Assembly: GCA_958399925.1 (NCBI GenBank)
Contig: CATXOC010000001.1
Span: 1 to 64,000 of the forward strand
Origin: an uncultured Candidatus Saccharibacteria bacterium
GTDB taxonomy: Bacteria; Patescibacteriota; Saccharimonadia; Saccharimonadales; Saccharimonadaceae
Reading direction: 5' to 3'
DNA length: 64,000 nt
Shown: piece by piece, positions 35,512 through 42,295 of the stretch
How positions within the stretch are numbered: position 1 is the stretch's first letter
Layout of the letters: the number at the start of each line of letters is the position of its first letter
Made by a program: the position numbers and the translations under genes
Notes under the pieces: generated by a model
Seen by the model: only the letters and a program-made list of their open reading frames with translations
Told to the model about the DNA's origin: nothing
Database searches by the model: none

Positions 35512-36713
35512 ACCGTGATGATTTTCCAGTACTCAGAAATAATCCAGAGTTAATTTATCTAGATAGTGCTAATACAACTCTGAAGTCTCAATGTGTAATC
35601 GACGCAGTTAACAGCTATTACACTACTTACTCTGCCAACATTGGCCGCACTAGTTACAGATTATCTGAAATAGCAACTGACGCATACGAAGGCGCTCGCG
35701 CTAAAGTAGCAGATTTTATCGACGCCAGTCCATGCGAGATAATGTTTACCCAGTCTAGCAGCTATGCTATTAATCAAATTGCCAGAGGCATCCAACACAT
35801 GTTGCGCCCTGGTGACGAAATTCTATTAACCTGCCACGAGCATAACTCAAATCTACTAATTTGGTATCAACTAGCACGCGAGATTGGCATCAAAATTCGT
35901 TTTGTCGAAGACTTAACGGCGAAAGACGATCTATCTAGAATCAAGCTATTCTCGTATTCGCTAGTTAGCAATACAACAGGCACACTGTATAATTACACTA
36001 ATTTAGTTCACAAGCTTAAAGAGCAGGGAGTTATGATAGCAGTAGACATCAGCCAAGCTGTCGCTCATCTACCCCTGTCTGTTCACAAGCTATCCTGTGA
36101 TTTTGCCGTATTCTCAGCACATAAGATGTATGGACCCAGTGGCGTTGGAGTGCTGTATATTCGCCGCGATTTACAAGATCAGATTGAACCTCTAGTCTAT
36201 GGCAGCCAAACTTTTGCCAATCTCGATATAGCTAACAACCAATTCACCCTACTTAGCTCCCCTGCGAAGTTCGAACCCGGTACACAAAATATAGAAGGAG
36301 TAATTGGCCTAGGTGCTGCCGTTGATTATTTAATTTCGTCTACTAAAGGCGATAAAGGTAAATTTAAGCAGCTAAACACCCAATTCTACAAACATGAGAA
36401 ACAGCTTGTTCAGCACTACCATCAGAAAGCCAATGAGTTAGATCTAACTAGTTATATATTTGAAAATGCACCAGTAGACATCGGCGTTGCAACATTGTCG
36501 CATCCAAATATACACCCCCATGACATTGCACTGCTGATGGACGAGCGTTACCACGTTGCCGTTCGAGCCGGCAAAGCCTGCGCAGACCTAGTAGCCGATA
36601 GCGCGCATGAACGTCGCGGTTTCATCCGCGCCAGCTTTGGCATATACACTACTAGCAGCGATATAGACAAGCTCTTGATGGCCTATCGGAGGATTATCGA
36701 TGAGCTTGGATAA
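35508..36713 (+). CDS. sufS: SufS-type cysteine desulfurase
   Basis: The 401-aa PLP enzyme takes sulfur from cysteine and hands it to SufU. The PLP lysine is in VFSAHKMYGPSGVGVLY, the cofactor His in TCHEHNSN, and the catalytic Cys in VRAGKACAD; RGFIRASFGIYTT is family-typical. This is the group II (SufS/CsdA) form. It overlaps sufD by 4 bp and sufU by 14 bp, so translation is coupled along the operon. Confidence 0.94.
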   Translation: MNRDDFPVLRNNPELIYLDSANTTLKSQCVIDAVNSYYTTYSANIGRTSYRLSEIATDAYEGARAKVADFIDASPCEIMFTQSSSYAINQIARGIQHMLRPGDEILLTCHEHNSNLLIWYQLAREIGIKIRFVEDLTAKDDLSRIKLFSYSLVSNTTGTLYNYTNLVHKLKEQGVMIAVDISQAVAHLPLSVHKLSCDFAVFSAHKMYGPSGVGVLYIRRDLQDQIEPLVYGSQTFANLDIANNQFTLLSSPAKFEPGTQNIEGVIGLGAAVDYLISSTKGDKGKFKQLNTQFYKHEKQLVQHYHQKANELDLTSYIFENAPVDIGVATLSHPNIHPHDIALLMDERYHVAVRAGKACADLVADSAHERRGFIRASFGIYTTSSDIDKLLMAYRRIIDELG

Positions 36714-37071
36714 ATTTTTATTAGATGACATTATCTACCACTACAAGCACCCTAAGTATCGTGGATCACTACCTAGTTCAGTCCGTGCTCAAGCTAGCAA
36801 TACTTCATGTGGTGACGAAATCGATCTATATATCCAGATTAAAAATAATAAGATAGTTGACGCCAGATTTAGTGGCCAAATGTGTGCAATCGCAAATTAC
36901 GGCGCCGAACTGCTATGTGCCTACATTATCAATCAAGATTTAGCCGATATGAAAAACCTTAAAAATTCAAATCTCCTAAAAACAGAGCAGGGGTCTTCCC
37001 TGCTCTGCAATCCTATTCGCCTCAAGTGTTTTGAATTAGCTCAACATGCACTAGCGAATCTCAATTACTGA
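36700..37071 (+). CDS. sufU: SufU sulfur-transfer protein
   Basis: The 123-aa IscU/SufU-fold protein keeps the three family cysteines, in TSCGDEID, QMCAIA and RLKCFELA, and the Asp of CGDE. SufU of Gram-positives accepts sulfur from SufS through a zinc-bound cysteine. The usual SufU length is near 140, so it is slightly short. It is the last gene of the operon, and its 3' end overlaps the convergent surface-protein gene by 7 bp. Confidence 0.9.
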   Translation: MSLDKFLLDDIIYHYKHPKYRGSLPSSVRAQASNTSCGDEIDLYIQIKNNKIVDARFSGQMCAIANYGAELLCAYIINQDLADMKNLKNSNLLKTEQGSSLLCNPIRLKCFELAQHALANLNY

Positions 37072-38465
37072 CCTTGTGCATATTTACGACTGCGGATATA
37101 GGCGGTAGTAGCAACAACTAATCCAGTTATCATGACAATTGATCCAACAGCTTGACCTGCACCAGTTTGCGCAATTACCTTTGGGCTTTCAGGTACAACT
37201 TGATCGCTAGTATTTGTCGGTTGGTTTGGCGTAGTAGTTTGATTTTCCGTCTTATCAGGCACCTCTACCTTCTCTTCAGTGTTAGTTGGTGGGGTTGTCG
37301 GCGGAGTTGTCGGCGTACAATCTTTATCAACAGTAGTCGTGGTTTGGTTGTTATCGTTATTGTCTTCGGTGTTATCCTGATCGGTCGAGCTGGTTACCTT
37401 GTTTATGATGGTAGTAGTACCGCACTCTAACTGATCTTTGTTCTTAATTGTGTAACTAATCTTGATGGTAGCGGTTTCACCAACATCTAGTTGCTTAAAG
37501 GTAATTGATCCACCCTTGACGATTGAGCCAGTTGAACCATTTTTGCTGGTTACAGTCTCTTTAGCACTGCTGTAGTAGGCTGGTAATTGGTCATTTACCT
37601 TAACGTTGGTTAGGTTAATGTTACCAGTGTTCTTTACGGTAATGGTGTAGTTAATAGTATCACCTGGGTTGGCGGTGGTCTTATCTACGGTCTTAGCGAC
37701 GTCGTAGCTAGGAGCTGGTTTAACTTGGAAAACCGGTTGAATCTTTAGTAGGACAAAGCCACTATACTGGAAACAGCCAGGAATCTTGCCGTCCATCTGG
37801 TCATAACCTAGTAGAGCACCAGTACCTGCACCCTTAGCGGTATAGACTTCATTTGGCAGGTCAAAGCCACCCTTGTCTTCGGTCTTTAGGTTGTTGTAGT
37901 ACTTTTGCGATACAACTTTGACATGGAAAGCCTCGTCGCCCTTAAGTACGATGTTGTCCCAGATTTCCTGTGGCTTTGCGTTGTCTGCCCATAGGTAGCC
38001 ATTGATCTCAAACTGATGACCAAAAGTAGATTCTTTCGTAGGTAGGTTAATATGAGCACGTACATTGGTAGCTACTAGGTTAAGGTTGGCAGCAGCATTG
38101 TTGTGAACGTATAGTTTAACATCGTAAGTGTGGCCTTCACGCATGTTCATAGTATCCGTCCAACCGTTCTTGCCTGAATTGCCATAGCCAGTTGGATTGC
38201 TACCAGCTACCCAATATTTACTATCTGAATCACGGACACGCAAGAAGTTGCGTTCATCACCATAGTTAGGATTGTTCGTGATACTGTCGAAGGCAATATG
38301 ATCGGCTGGTTTCTCGATGGTAAAGGTGTCGCGAGTTGGACCCCATGCATTAGATGCTACTGGAATGGTTACTGCGGCAATAACGCCAGCTGTTAATACA
38401 GTAACAGCGGCGACGCGCTTTGGCACGTAGTGCCAAACCTGCTTGATCTTAGATGTTACGCTCAT
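37065..38465 (-). CDS. Secreted DUF11-repeat protein with LAxTG-like sorting signal
   Basis: The 466-aa protein has a signal sequence (about 15-40, ending ASNAWG), an N-terminal domain of about 220 residues with a KPAPSYDVAKTVDKTTA junction, then one DUF11 domain (PGDTINYTITVKNTGNINL), a Thr/Pro/Glu/Asn linker and a cell-wall sorting end: IAQTGAGQ, a hydrophobic span (VGSIVMITGLVVATTA) and a basic tail (RSRKYAQGQ). The IAQTG motif resembles the LAxTG recognised by class E sortases. It is probably attached to the surface. A consensus promoter (38505-38533) and AGGAG ribosome site lie upstream. Confidence 0.8.
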   Translation of the reverse strand: MSVTSKIKQVWHYVPKRVAAVTVLTAGVIAAVTIPVASNAWGPTRDTFTIEKPADHIAFDSITNNPNYGDERNFLRVRDSDSKYWVAGSNPTGYGNSGKNGWTDTMNMREGHTYDVKLYVHNNAAANLNLVATNVRAHINLPTKESTFGHQFEINGYLWADNAKPQEIWDNIVLKGDEAFHVKVVSQKYYNNLKTEDKGGFDLPNEVYTAKGAGTGALLGYDQMDGKIPGCFQYSGFVLLKIQPVFQVKPAPSYDVAKTVDKTTANPGDTINYTITVKNTGNINLTNVKVNDQLPAYYSSAKETVTSKNGSTGSIVKGGSITFKQLDVGETATIKISYTIKNKDQLECGTTTIINKVTSSTDQDNTEDNNDNNQTTTTVDKDCTPTTPPTTPPTNTEEKVEVPDKTENQTTTPNQPTNTSDQVVPESPKVIAQTGAGQAVGSIVMITGLVVATTAYIRSRKYAQGQ

Positions 38466-38504
38466 TGAATCTCCTATGATAAATATCCTAATTTGATTAT
38501 TAAT

Positions 38505-38533
38505 ATACTAGCACTAAATTGCGTTTATGTCAA
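38505..38533 (-). promoter_or_regulatory. Promoter of the 37065-38465 surface-protein gene
   Basis: On the minus strand TTGACA (38528-38533), 17 nt and TAGTAT (38505-38510) with an extended TGC before the -10. This is one of the best promoters in the window. Confidence 0.8.
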
Positions 38534-38604
38534 TATTATTTCATAGACTAAGACCAAATAATAGCCCTACTTTATATGTAGAGCTATTATCTTTAGTTAT
38601 TTAT

Positions 38605-40515
38605 CTACCAGCCAGTCTCGCCAGGGCGATCATTGCCATTGTTGCCTGGTATATTGCCGTTACTGTCGCTTGGCTTTGATGTTTCAGTGCTTCCAGTATT
38701 ACCAACTTGGCCTACATTACCATCCGGCTTAACATAGCTATTATCGGGGTTTGGTTGACCAGGTTCTTTATTGACTGGATTATTAATAGCGGGAGCATTA
38801 TCAGTTTGATAGTGATTGCCTGCATTAACATTAGCATCCGCACCTGGAATCTTACTTGCAGGTGGTGGAGTAACCGGTGGGGTGACTGGCGGGGTAACTG
38901 GTGGGGTAACTGGTGGGGTAACTGGTGGGGTAACTGGTGGGGTAACTGGTGGGGTGACCGGCGGAGTAACTGGTGGGGTAGTTGTTGTCGTCGTATATGT
39001 ATTGCCCGTGGTATATGTTGTAGCTGTATTAGTTACAACTGGTGGTACGTATACTTCGTAACCCGCTAGTAGCTGATCGCAATGTGGCGATACTGCAATG
39101 TATTTGCCATCACCTACACCATTGATGTTGGCTAGCTCAATCAAGTGGCCAGTATGCGTATCTGACTCTGTGACTGTTAAGCCATTGTCGTTGTTGATAT
39201 CACCATACGAATAGACGTTTGCCGCATTAAAACCGTCAATCTGAACATTTGATTGCAATAGAATGTCGCGAATCTCGTTAAACTTCTGCTGTTGCAATTC
39301 TTTATTGCCCTTTAGATCGTGCGACAATTTTACTACGTTATCTTGTGGAGTGATGAATCCGTAGATGGTGCGCGAGGTATTAGCTTTGGCTTCGTCAACT
39401 GCACCTGCATACATCGCTAGTACGTCATCGTGCTGAGCAGCTAGATAAACCATGTTGTATTTAACCATATCAGGGTTATTTTCACTATCAACGAAGGCGT
39501 CGCCTACATTGCCCGGCTGCTCTAAATTATCCTGCAGATACTGCTCAGCATTGTCACCCATCAAGGTGTTATATGGTTGACCATAACCATCAGCCAATTT
39601 CTTCACTGCATCCTCTGGAATGTTCATATACTCGGCAGCGTTATGAATACTGCGGTAATCCTCCAAGTTAACCCCTAGAGTATTTGCCTTAATTTGATCA
39701 CGGTGGTCTTCCGCCTTAGTGCGGACTTTAGCAATATTGTCCTTTACCTGATTGCGCTCAGCCTCGTCCTTTATCTGATCAGCAGCTTTGTCGGCATTGC
39801 CAAGACGCGACACCAAATCATCAGCTACAGCTGAATTGCCGTCATTTTGCTTGTCTTTCATTGCCTTAGCGACATCATCTACTTCATCCTGAACCGATTG
39901 AGCCTCGTCGGACATTTTTTGCTCATCTTTATTCTGCTCTTTGTCTTTGGCAGGTTTATTATCGACAGTTTGCGAGGTTGATGCTCTTTCGGTATTTTCA
40001 GCTCGATTAGCATTAGCTTGCGCCACAGTATACCAACCGAGACCGAGACTGGTAACAATAGCAAGTGCGCCCGCTGCCCATTTACGAGCTAGCTTATGGT
40101 CGCGTTCACCCTTAGTCTCTTCATTGTTATGTAGTCTATCTTTATGTAGTCTAGCTTTCAGCGAGCTCATGAAGCGAGCGAAGCGCGAAGGCTTTGGCTC
40201 GACCTGAAACTCTTCTAAGAATTTTTTCGGATCGTTGTCCTCAGAATTATTCTGTCCAAGGCCATTGTCAGATTCGACTGATGCAGCTGATGTAGCCGGT
40301 GCAGCCTGCTTAGAGCTACTATTAGGATTTCCTAGAATATCATTAAGAGCAGTCTCACCTAGTTTTTCCGCGATTACTTTTCTTAATTTATCGTTCTCTT
40401 CTTTTACTTTTTCCAATTCATCTAATTGACGCTGCAGATCAGCTATGCGATCATGTCCGCTTTCGCTACCCTGCCCCTCTGGCTTGGGTATCGGGCTTTC
40501 ATTGTTCTTCACCAT
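38605..40515 (-). CDS. Single-pass surface protein with PPVT repeat tail
   Basis: The start is the second Met (ATG at 40513-40515), because GGAAGGAG lies directly before it and inside the longer frame. The 636-aa product has a charged cytoplasmic coiled coil (RIADLQRQLDELEKV near 20-60), a membrane segment near 145-165, a second coiled region, a globular part (about 290-470, one Cys in VSPHCDQLL), nine PPVT repeats and an Asn/Gly/Pro-rich end. The plan matches the partial protein at 1-2569. No enzyme motif is seen. A long Pro-rich wall-spanning stalk is likely. Confidence 0.75.
   Translation of the reverse strand: MVKNNESPIPKPEGQGSESGHDRIADLQRQLDELEKVKEENDKLRKVIAEKLGETALNDILGNPNSSSKQAAPATSAASVESDNGLGQNNSEDNDPKKFLEEFQVEPKPSRFARFMSSLKARLHKDRLHNNEETKGERDHKLARKWAAGALAIVTSLGLGWYTVAQANANRAENTERASTSQTVDNKPAKDKEQNKDEQKMSDEAQSVQDEVDDVAKAMKDKQNDGNSAVADDLVSRLGNADKAADQIKDEAERNQVKDNIAKVRTKAEDHRDQIKANTLGVNLEDYRSIHNAAEYMNIPEDAVKKLADGYGQPYNTLMGDNAEQYLQDNLEQPGNVGDAFVDSENNPDMVKYNMVYLAAQHDDVLAMYAGAVDEAKANTSRTIYGFITPQDNVVKLSHDLKGNKELQQQKFNEIRDILLQSNVQIDGFNAANVYSYGDINNDNGLTVTESDTHTGHLIELANINGVGDGKYIAVSPHCDQLLAGYEVYVPPVVTNTATTYTTGNTYTTTTTTPPVTPPVTPPVTPPVTPPVTPPVTPPVTPPVTPPVTPPPASKIPGADANVNAGNHYQTDNAPAINNPVNKEPGQPNPDNSYVKPDGNVGQVGNTGSTETSKPSDSNGNIPGNNGNDRPGETGW
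38864..38983 (-). repeat. 12-bp tandem repeat encoding PPVT
   Basis: Nine 12-bp units (38864-38971) plus one diverged unit, several of them identical. The unit length keeps the frame, so copy number could vary without breaking the gene. Confidence 0.9.
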
Positions 40516-40586
40516 TACTATCTCCTTCCTCACAAACCTGCTATACAGGATATCTACGGTCTATACTCACCGTAAACTATAGTTAT

Positions 40587-40615
40587 AATCTAGCACAAAC
40601 ACTTTTATTTGTCAA
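40587..40615 (-). promoter_or_regulatory. Promoter of the PPVT surface-protein gene
   Basis: On the minus strand TTGACA (40610-40615), 17 nt and TAGATT (40587-40592), with TGC before the -10. The leader contains a 6-bp hairpin TACGGT/ACCGTA. Confidence 0.75.
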
Positions 40616-40675
40616 TATATTTGCCGTGTTGTCAAACTAGACGTAAGCTTTATGTAGCTTTCCAACTAAAAGGTC

Positions 40676-40704
40676 TAGACAAAGCACATTATGTATGCTA
40701 GTAT
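40676..40704 (+). promoter_or_regulatory. Promoter of tRNA-Lys (CUU)
   Basis: TAGACA (40676-40681), 17 nt and TAGTAT (40699-40704) with TGC before the -10. The tRNA begins 18 nt downstream. Confidence 0.7.
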
Positions 40705-40721
40705 ATTTAGTGTTCTAACAA

Positions 40722-40798
40722 GGGCCGGTAGCTCAGCTGGTTAGAGCAGGGGCCTCTTAAGCCTCGTGTCGAGGGTTCGAATCCCTCCCGGCTCACCA
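40722..40798 (+). tRNA. tRNA-Lys (CUU)
   Basis: Acceptor GGGCCGG with CCGGCTC, anticodon loop CTCTTAA (CTT), T loop GGTTCGAATCC and an encoded CCA. Confidence 0.95.
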
Positions 40799-40809
40799 TA
40801 AAATTATTC

Positions 40810-40833
40810 ACACTCTCTAACGAGAGTGTTTTT
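40810..40833 (+). terminator. Terminator after tRNA-Lys (CUU)
   Basis: A perfect 8-bp stem ACACTCTC/GAGAGTGT with a 4-nt loop is followed by TTTT. Confidence 0.88.
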
Positions 40834-40849
40834 GATATATAATAAATTT

Positions 40850-41275
40850 ATGAAGGTTACTCGCCGATTATTATTACTAGCTGCAGCATCTTTGTCAGCC
40901 TATGCCGCATGGTGGCAGTGGTATAGCCTATGGCCAGCCAACACTAGCCTCAATTCACTGGTCACTCACGCTAGCTTTTTTGGAATTACGTTAAGCGTCG
41001 AGATATTCAATCAAATTTCATTAGCTCAAGCTATATTCGCTATAGCCTTTATTGTGTTGCTCGCTGCTGTTACTGGATTCAAATCTATTGCTTGGCTAAG
41101 TATTATCCTGCAGATTATTTTGATAGCATTCGTTACATATGCCACGGGCTCAACTATTGACACGCTAGCTAGCATTCATGCTGGTTATGGACCATGGATT
41201 ACAATTGGCGCCGTGGCTTTGACAGTTGTCATCATCGTGTTTCCAAAGCACCGACCTAAAGAGGCCAAGAAATGA
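40850..41275 (+). CDS. Four-helix membrane protein, unknown
   Basis: I place the start at ATG 40850 (MKVTRRLLLL): TATAAT (40838-40843) ends 6 nt before it, and the longer GTG frame would begin inside the tRNA terminator. The 141-aa protein has four membrane segments (about 5-25, 45-62, 66-100 as a pair, 110-130) and a basic tail. No motif is seen. Its stop overlaps the ATG of the HTH gene by 4 bp, so the two are co-translated and may work together, for example as a regulator with a membrane partner. Confidence 0.65.
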   Translation: MKVTRRLLLLAAASLSAYAAWWQWYSLWPANTSLNSLVTHASFFGITLSVEIFNQISLAQAIFAIAFIVLLAAVTGFKSIAWLSIILQIILIAFVTYATGSTIDTLASIHAGYGPWITIGAVALTVVIIVFPKHRPKEAKK

Positions 41276-41928
41276 CTGGCGCCGATTATCGCACAGCTAT
41301 CGGCCGACTAGTTAGCCAATTGCGTCAGAATCACGGATTTACCCAAACTGATTTAGCCAAGCTATTAGGAACCAGCCAGTCCGCTGTTAATCGGATTGAG
41401 CACGGAGTTCAAAATGTCAGTCTGGATATCTTAGCCAAACTATCCGATGCCTTAGACAGCGACCTCATATTGTTAGGCAACCCCAATCGCTTGAGTCTCA
41501 GGATTAACGGCGGTTTCCCATTGTCAGGTAAAGTTGACACGACATCACTAAGCAAGTATCAGATTCTAACACTCGGTATTCTAAACTGTATCACCCACTC
41601 TGCTCTGGAATTTGATAACGCAACAGTCATAGACAGCTTAGAGTGGCGAGTCATTTCTGAGCAGGCTAAATTAGATGACGTCGAGCCTTATATAACGCCA
41701 ATTAGCCATAGATTACTTTCGTTATTAGATTGCCCATCTACCGCAGGCTTATCGAAAATTTATTCAAGTCAAATCGCAGAATACAATTTAGTTAGCATTG
41801 CTGCCATGCTAGCTAGACCTAGTGAATCTTACCTGATCGACACTGCCAATACTAATCGCCAATACAAGGATTTTTACACGCAACTAAAATATTGCGGCGC
41901 ACAGATTGAAACTTATCACGAAATCTGA
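41272..41928 (+). CDS. XRE-type HTH protein with MurA-like C-terminal domain
   Basis: Residues 1-70 are a clear Cro/C1-type helix-turn-helix (FTQTDLAKLLGTSQSAVNRI and EHGVQNVSLDILAKL). From residue 75 the text changes to LRINGGFPLSGKV, the opening of EPSP-synthase-fold enzymes such as MurA. A later piece (AAMLARPSESYLIDT, then QLKYCGAQIETY) resembles the MurA lobe segment with the MGA motif. The catalytic Cys loop and most of the second lobe of MurA are absent, so it is unlikely to be an enzyme. I infer a regulator that may sense a UDP-GlcNAc-type ligand. The gene is coupled to the preceding membrane-protein gene. Confidence 0.7.
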   Translation: MTGADYRTAIGRLVSQLRQNHGFTQTDLAKLLGTSQSAVNRIEHGVQNVSLDILAKLSDALDSDLILLGNPNRLSLRINGGFPLSGKVDTTSLSKYQILTLGILNCITHSALEFDNATVIDSLEWRVISEQAKLDDVEPYITPISHRLLSLLDCPSTAGLSKIYSSQIAEYNLVSIAAMLARPSESYLIDTANTNRQYKDFYTQLKYCGAQIETYHEI

Positions 41929-41947
41929 TATTATAACAATTGGCCAT

Positions 41948-42026
41948 GGCGTCTGTAGCTCAGCTTGGTTAGAGCGTCTGTTTGTGGCACAGAAGGTCGC
42001 AGGTTCGAGTCCTGTTAGACGCCCCA
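41948..42026 (+). tRNA. tRNA-His (GUG)
   Basis: Anticodon stem TCTGT/ACAGA around loop TTGTGGC (GTG). The extra G(-1) typical of tRNA-His is encoded at 41948 and pairs with C73. The CCA end is encoded. Confidence 0.95.
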
Positions 42027-42037
42027 TGAAATCATTA

Positions 42038-42063
42038 AAATAGACCCATAAGGGTCTATTTTT
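42038..42063 (+). terminator. Bidirectional-looking terminator between convergent tRNAs
   Basis: A 10-bp perfect stem AAATAGACCC/GGGTCTATTT with a 4-nt loop has T on one side and A on the other. It ends tRNA-His and possibly the convergent tRNA-Arg transcript. Confidence 0.85.
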
Positions 42064-42075
42064 GTTATCAGATTC

Positions 42076-42152
42076 TGGTACCTCAGGAGGGATTCGAACC
42101 CCCGACACGATGGATAGAAGCCACCTGCTCTAATCCCCTGAGCTACTGAGGC
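42076..42152 (-). tRNA. tRNA-Arg (UCU)
   Basis: The minus strand gives acceptor GCCTCAG with CTGAGGT, anticodon loop CTTCTAT (TCT), T loop GGTTCGAATCC and an encoded CCA. Confidence 0.95.
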
Positions 42153-42163
42153 AAAATAAATTC

Positions 42164-42238
42164 TGGTGCGGGTGGAGAGAGTCGAACTCTCGTCGCAAGT
42201 TTGGAAAACTCGAATATTAACCGCTATACGACACCCGC
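42164..42238 (-). tRNA. tRNA-Gly (UCC)
   Basis: The minus strand gives acceptor GCGGGTG with CACCCGC, anticodon loop TTTCCAA (TCC), T arm GAGTTCGACTC and an encoded CCA. Confidence 0.95.
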
Positions 42239-42295
42239 GTATGGTATACATTATATCATACTTATATTCACTATATATCCATAATCCGCGCCAAA

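Noticed and set aside
38707..39069. Plus-strand frame rich in Trp-Gly-Asn repeats
   Set aside because: Antisense translation of the PPVT repeat DNA.
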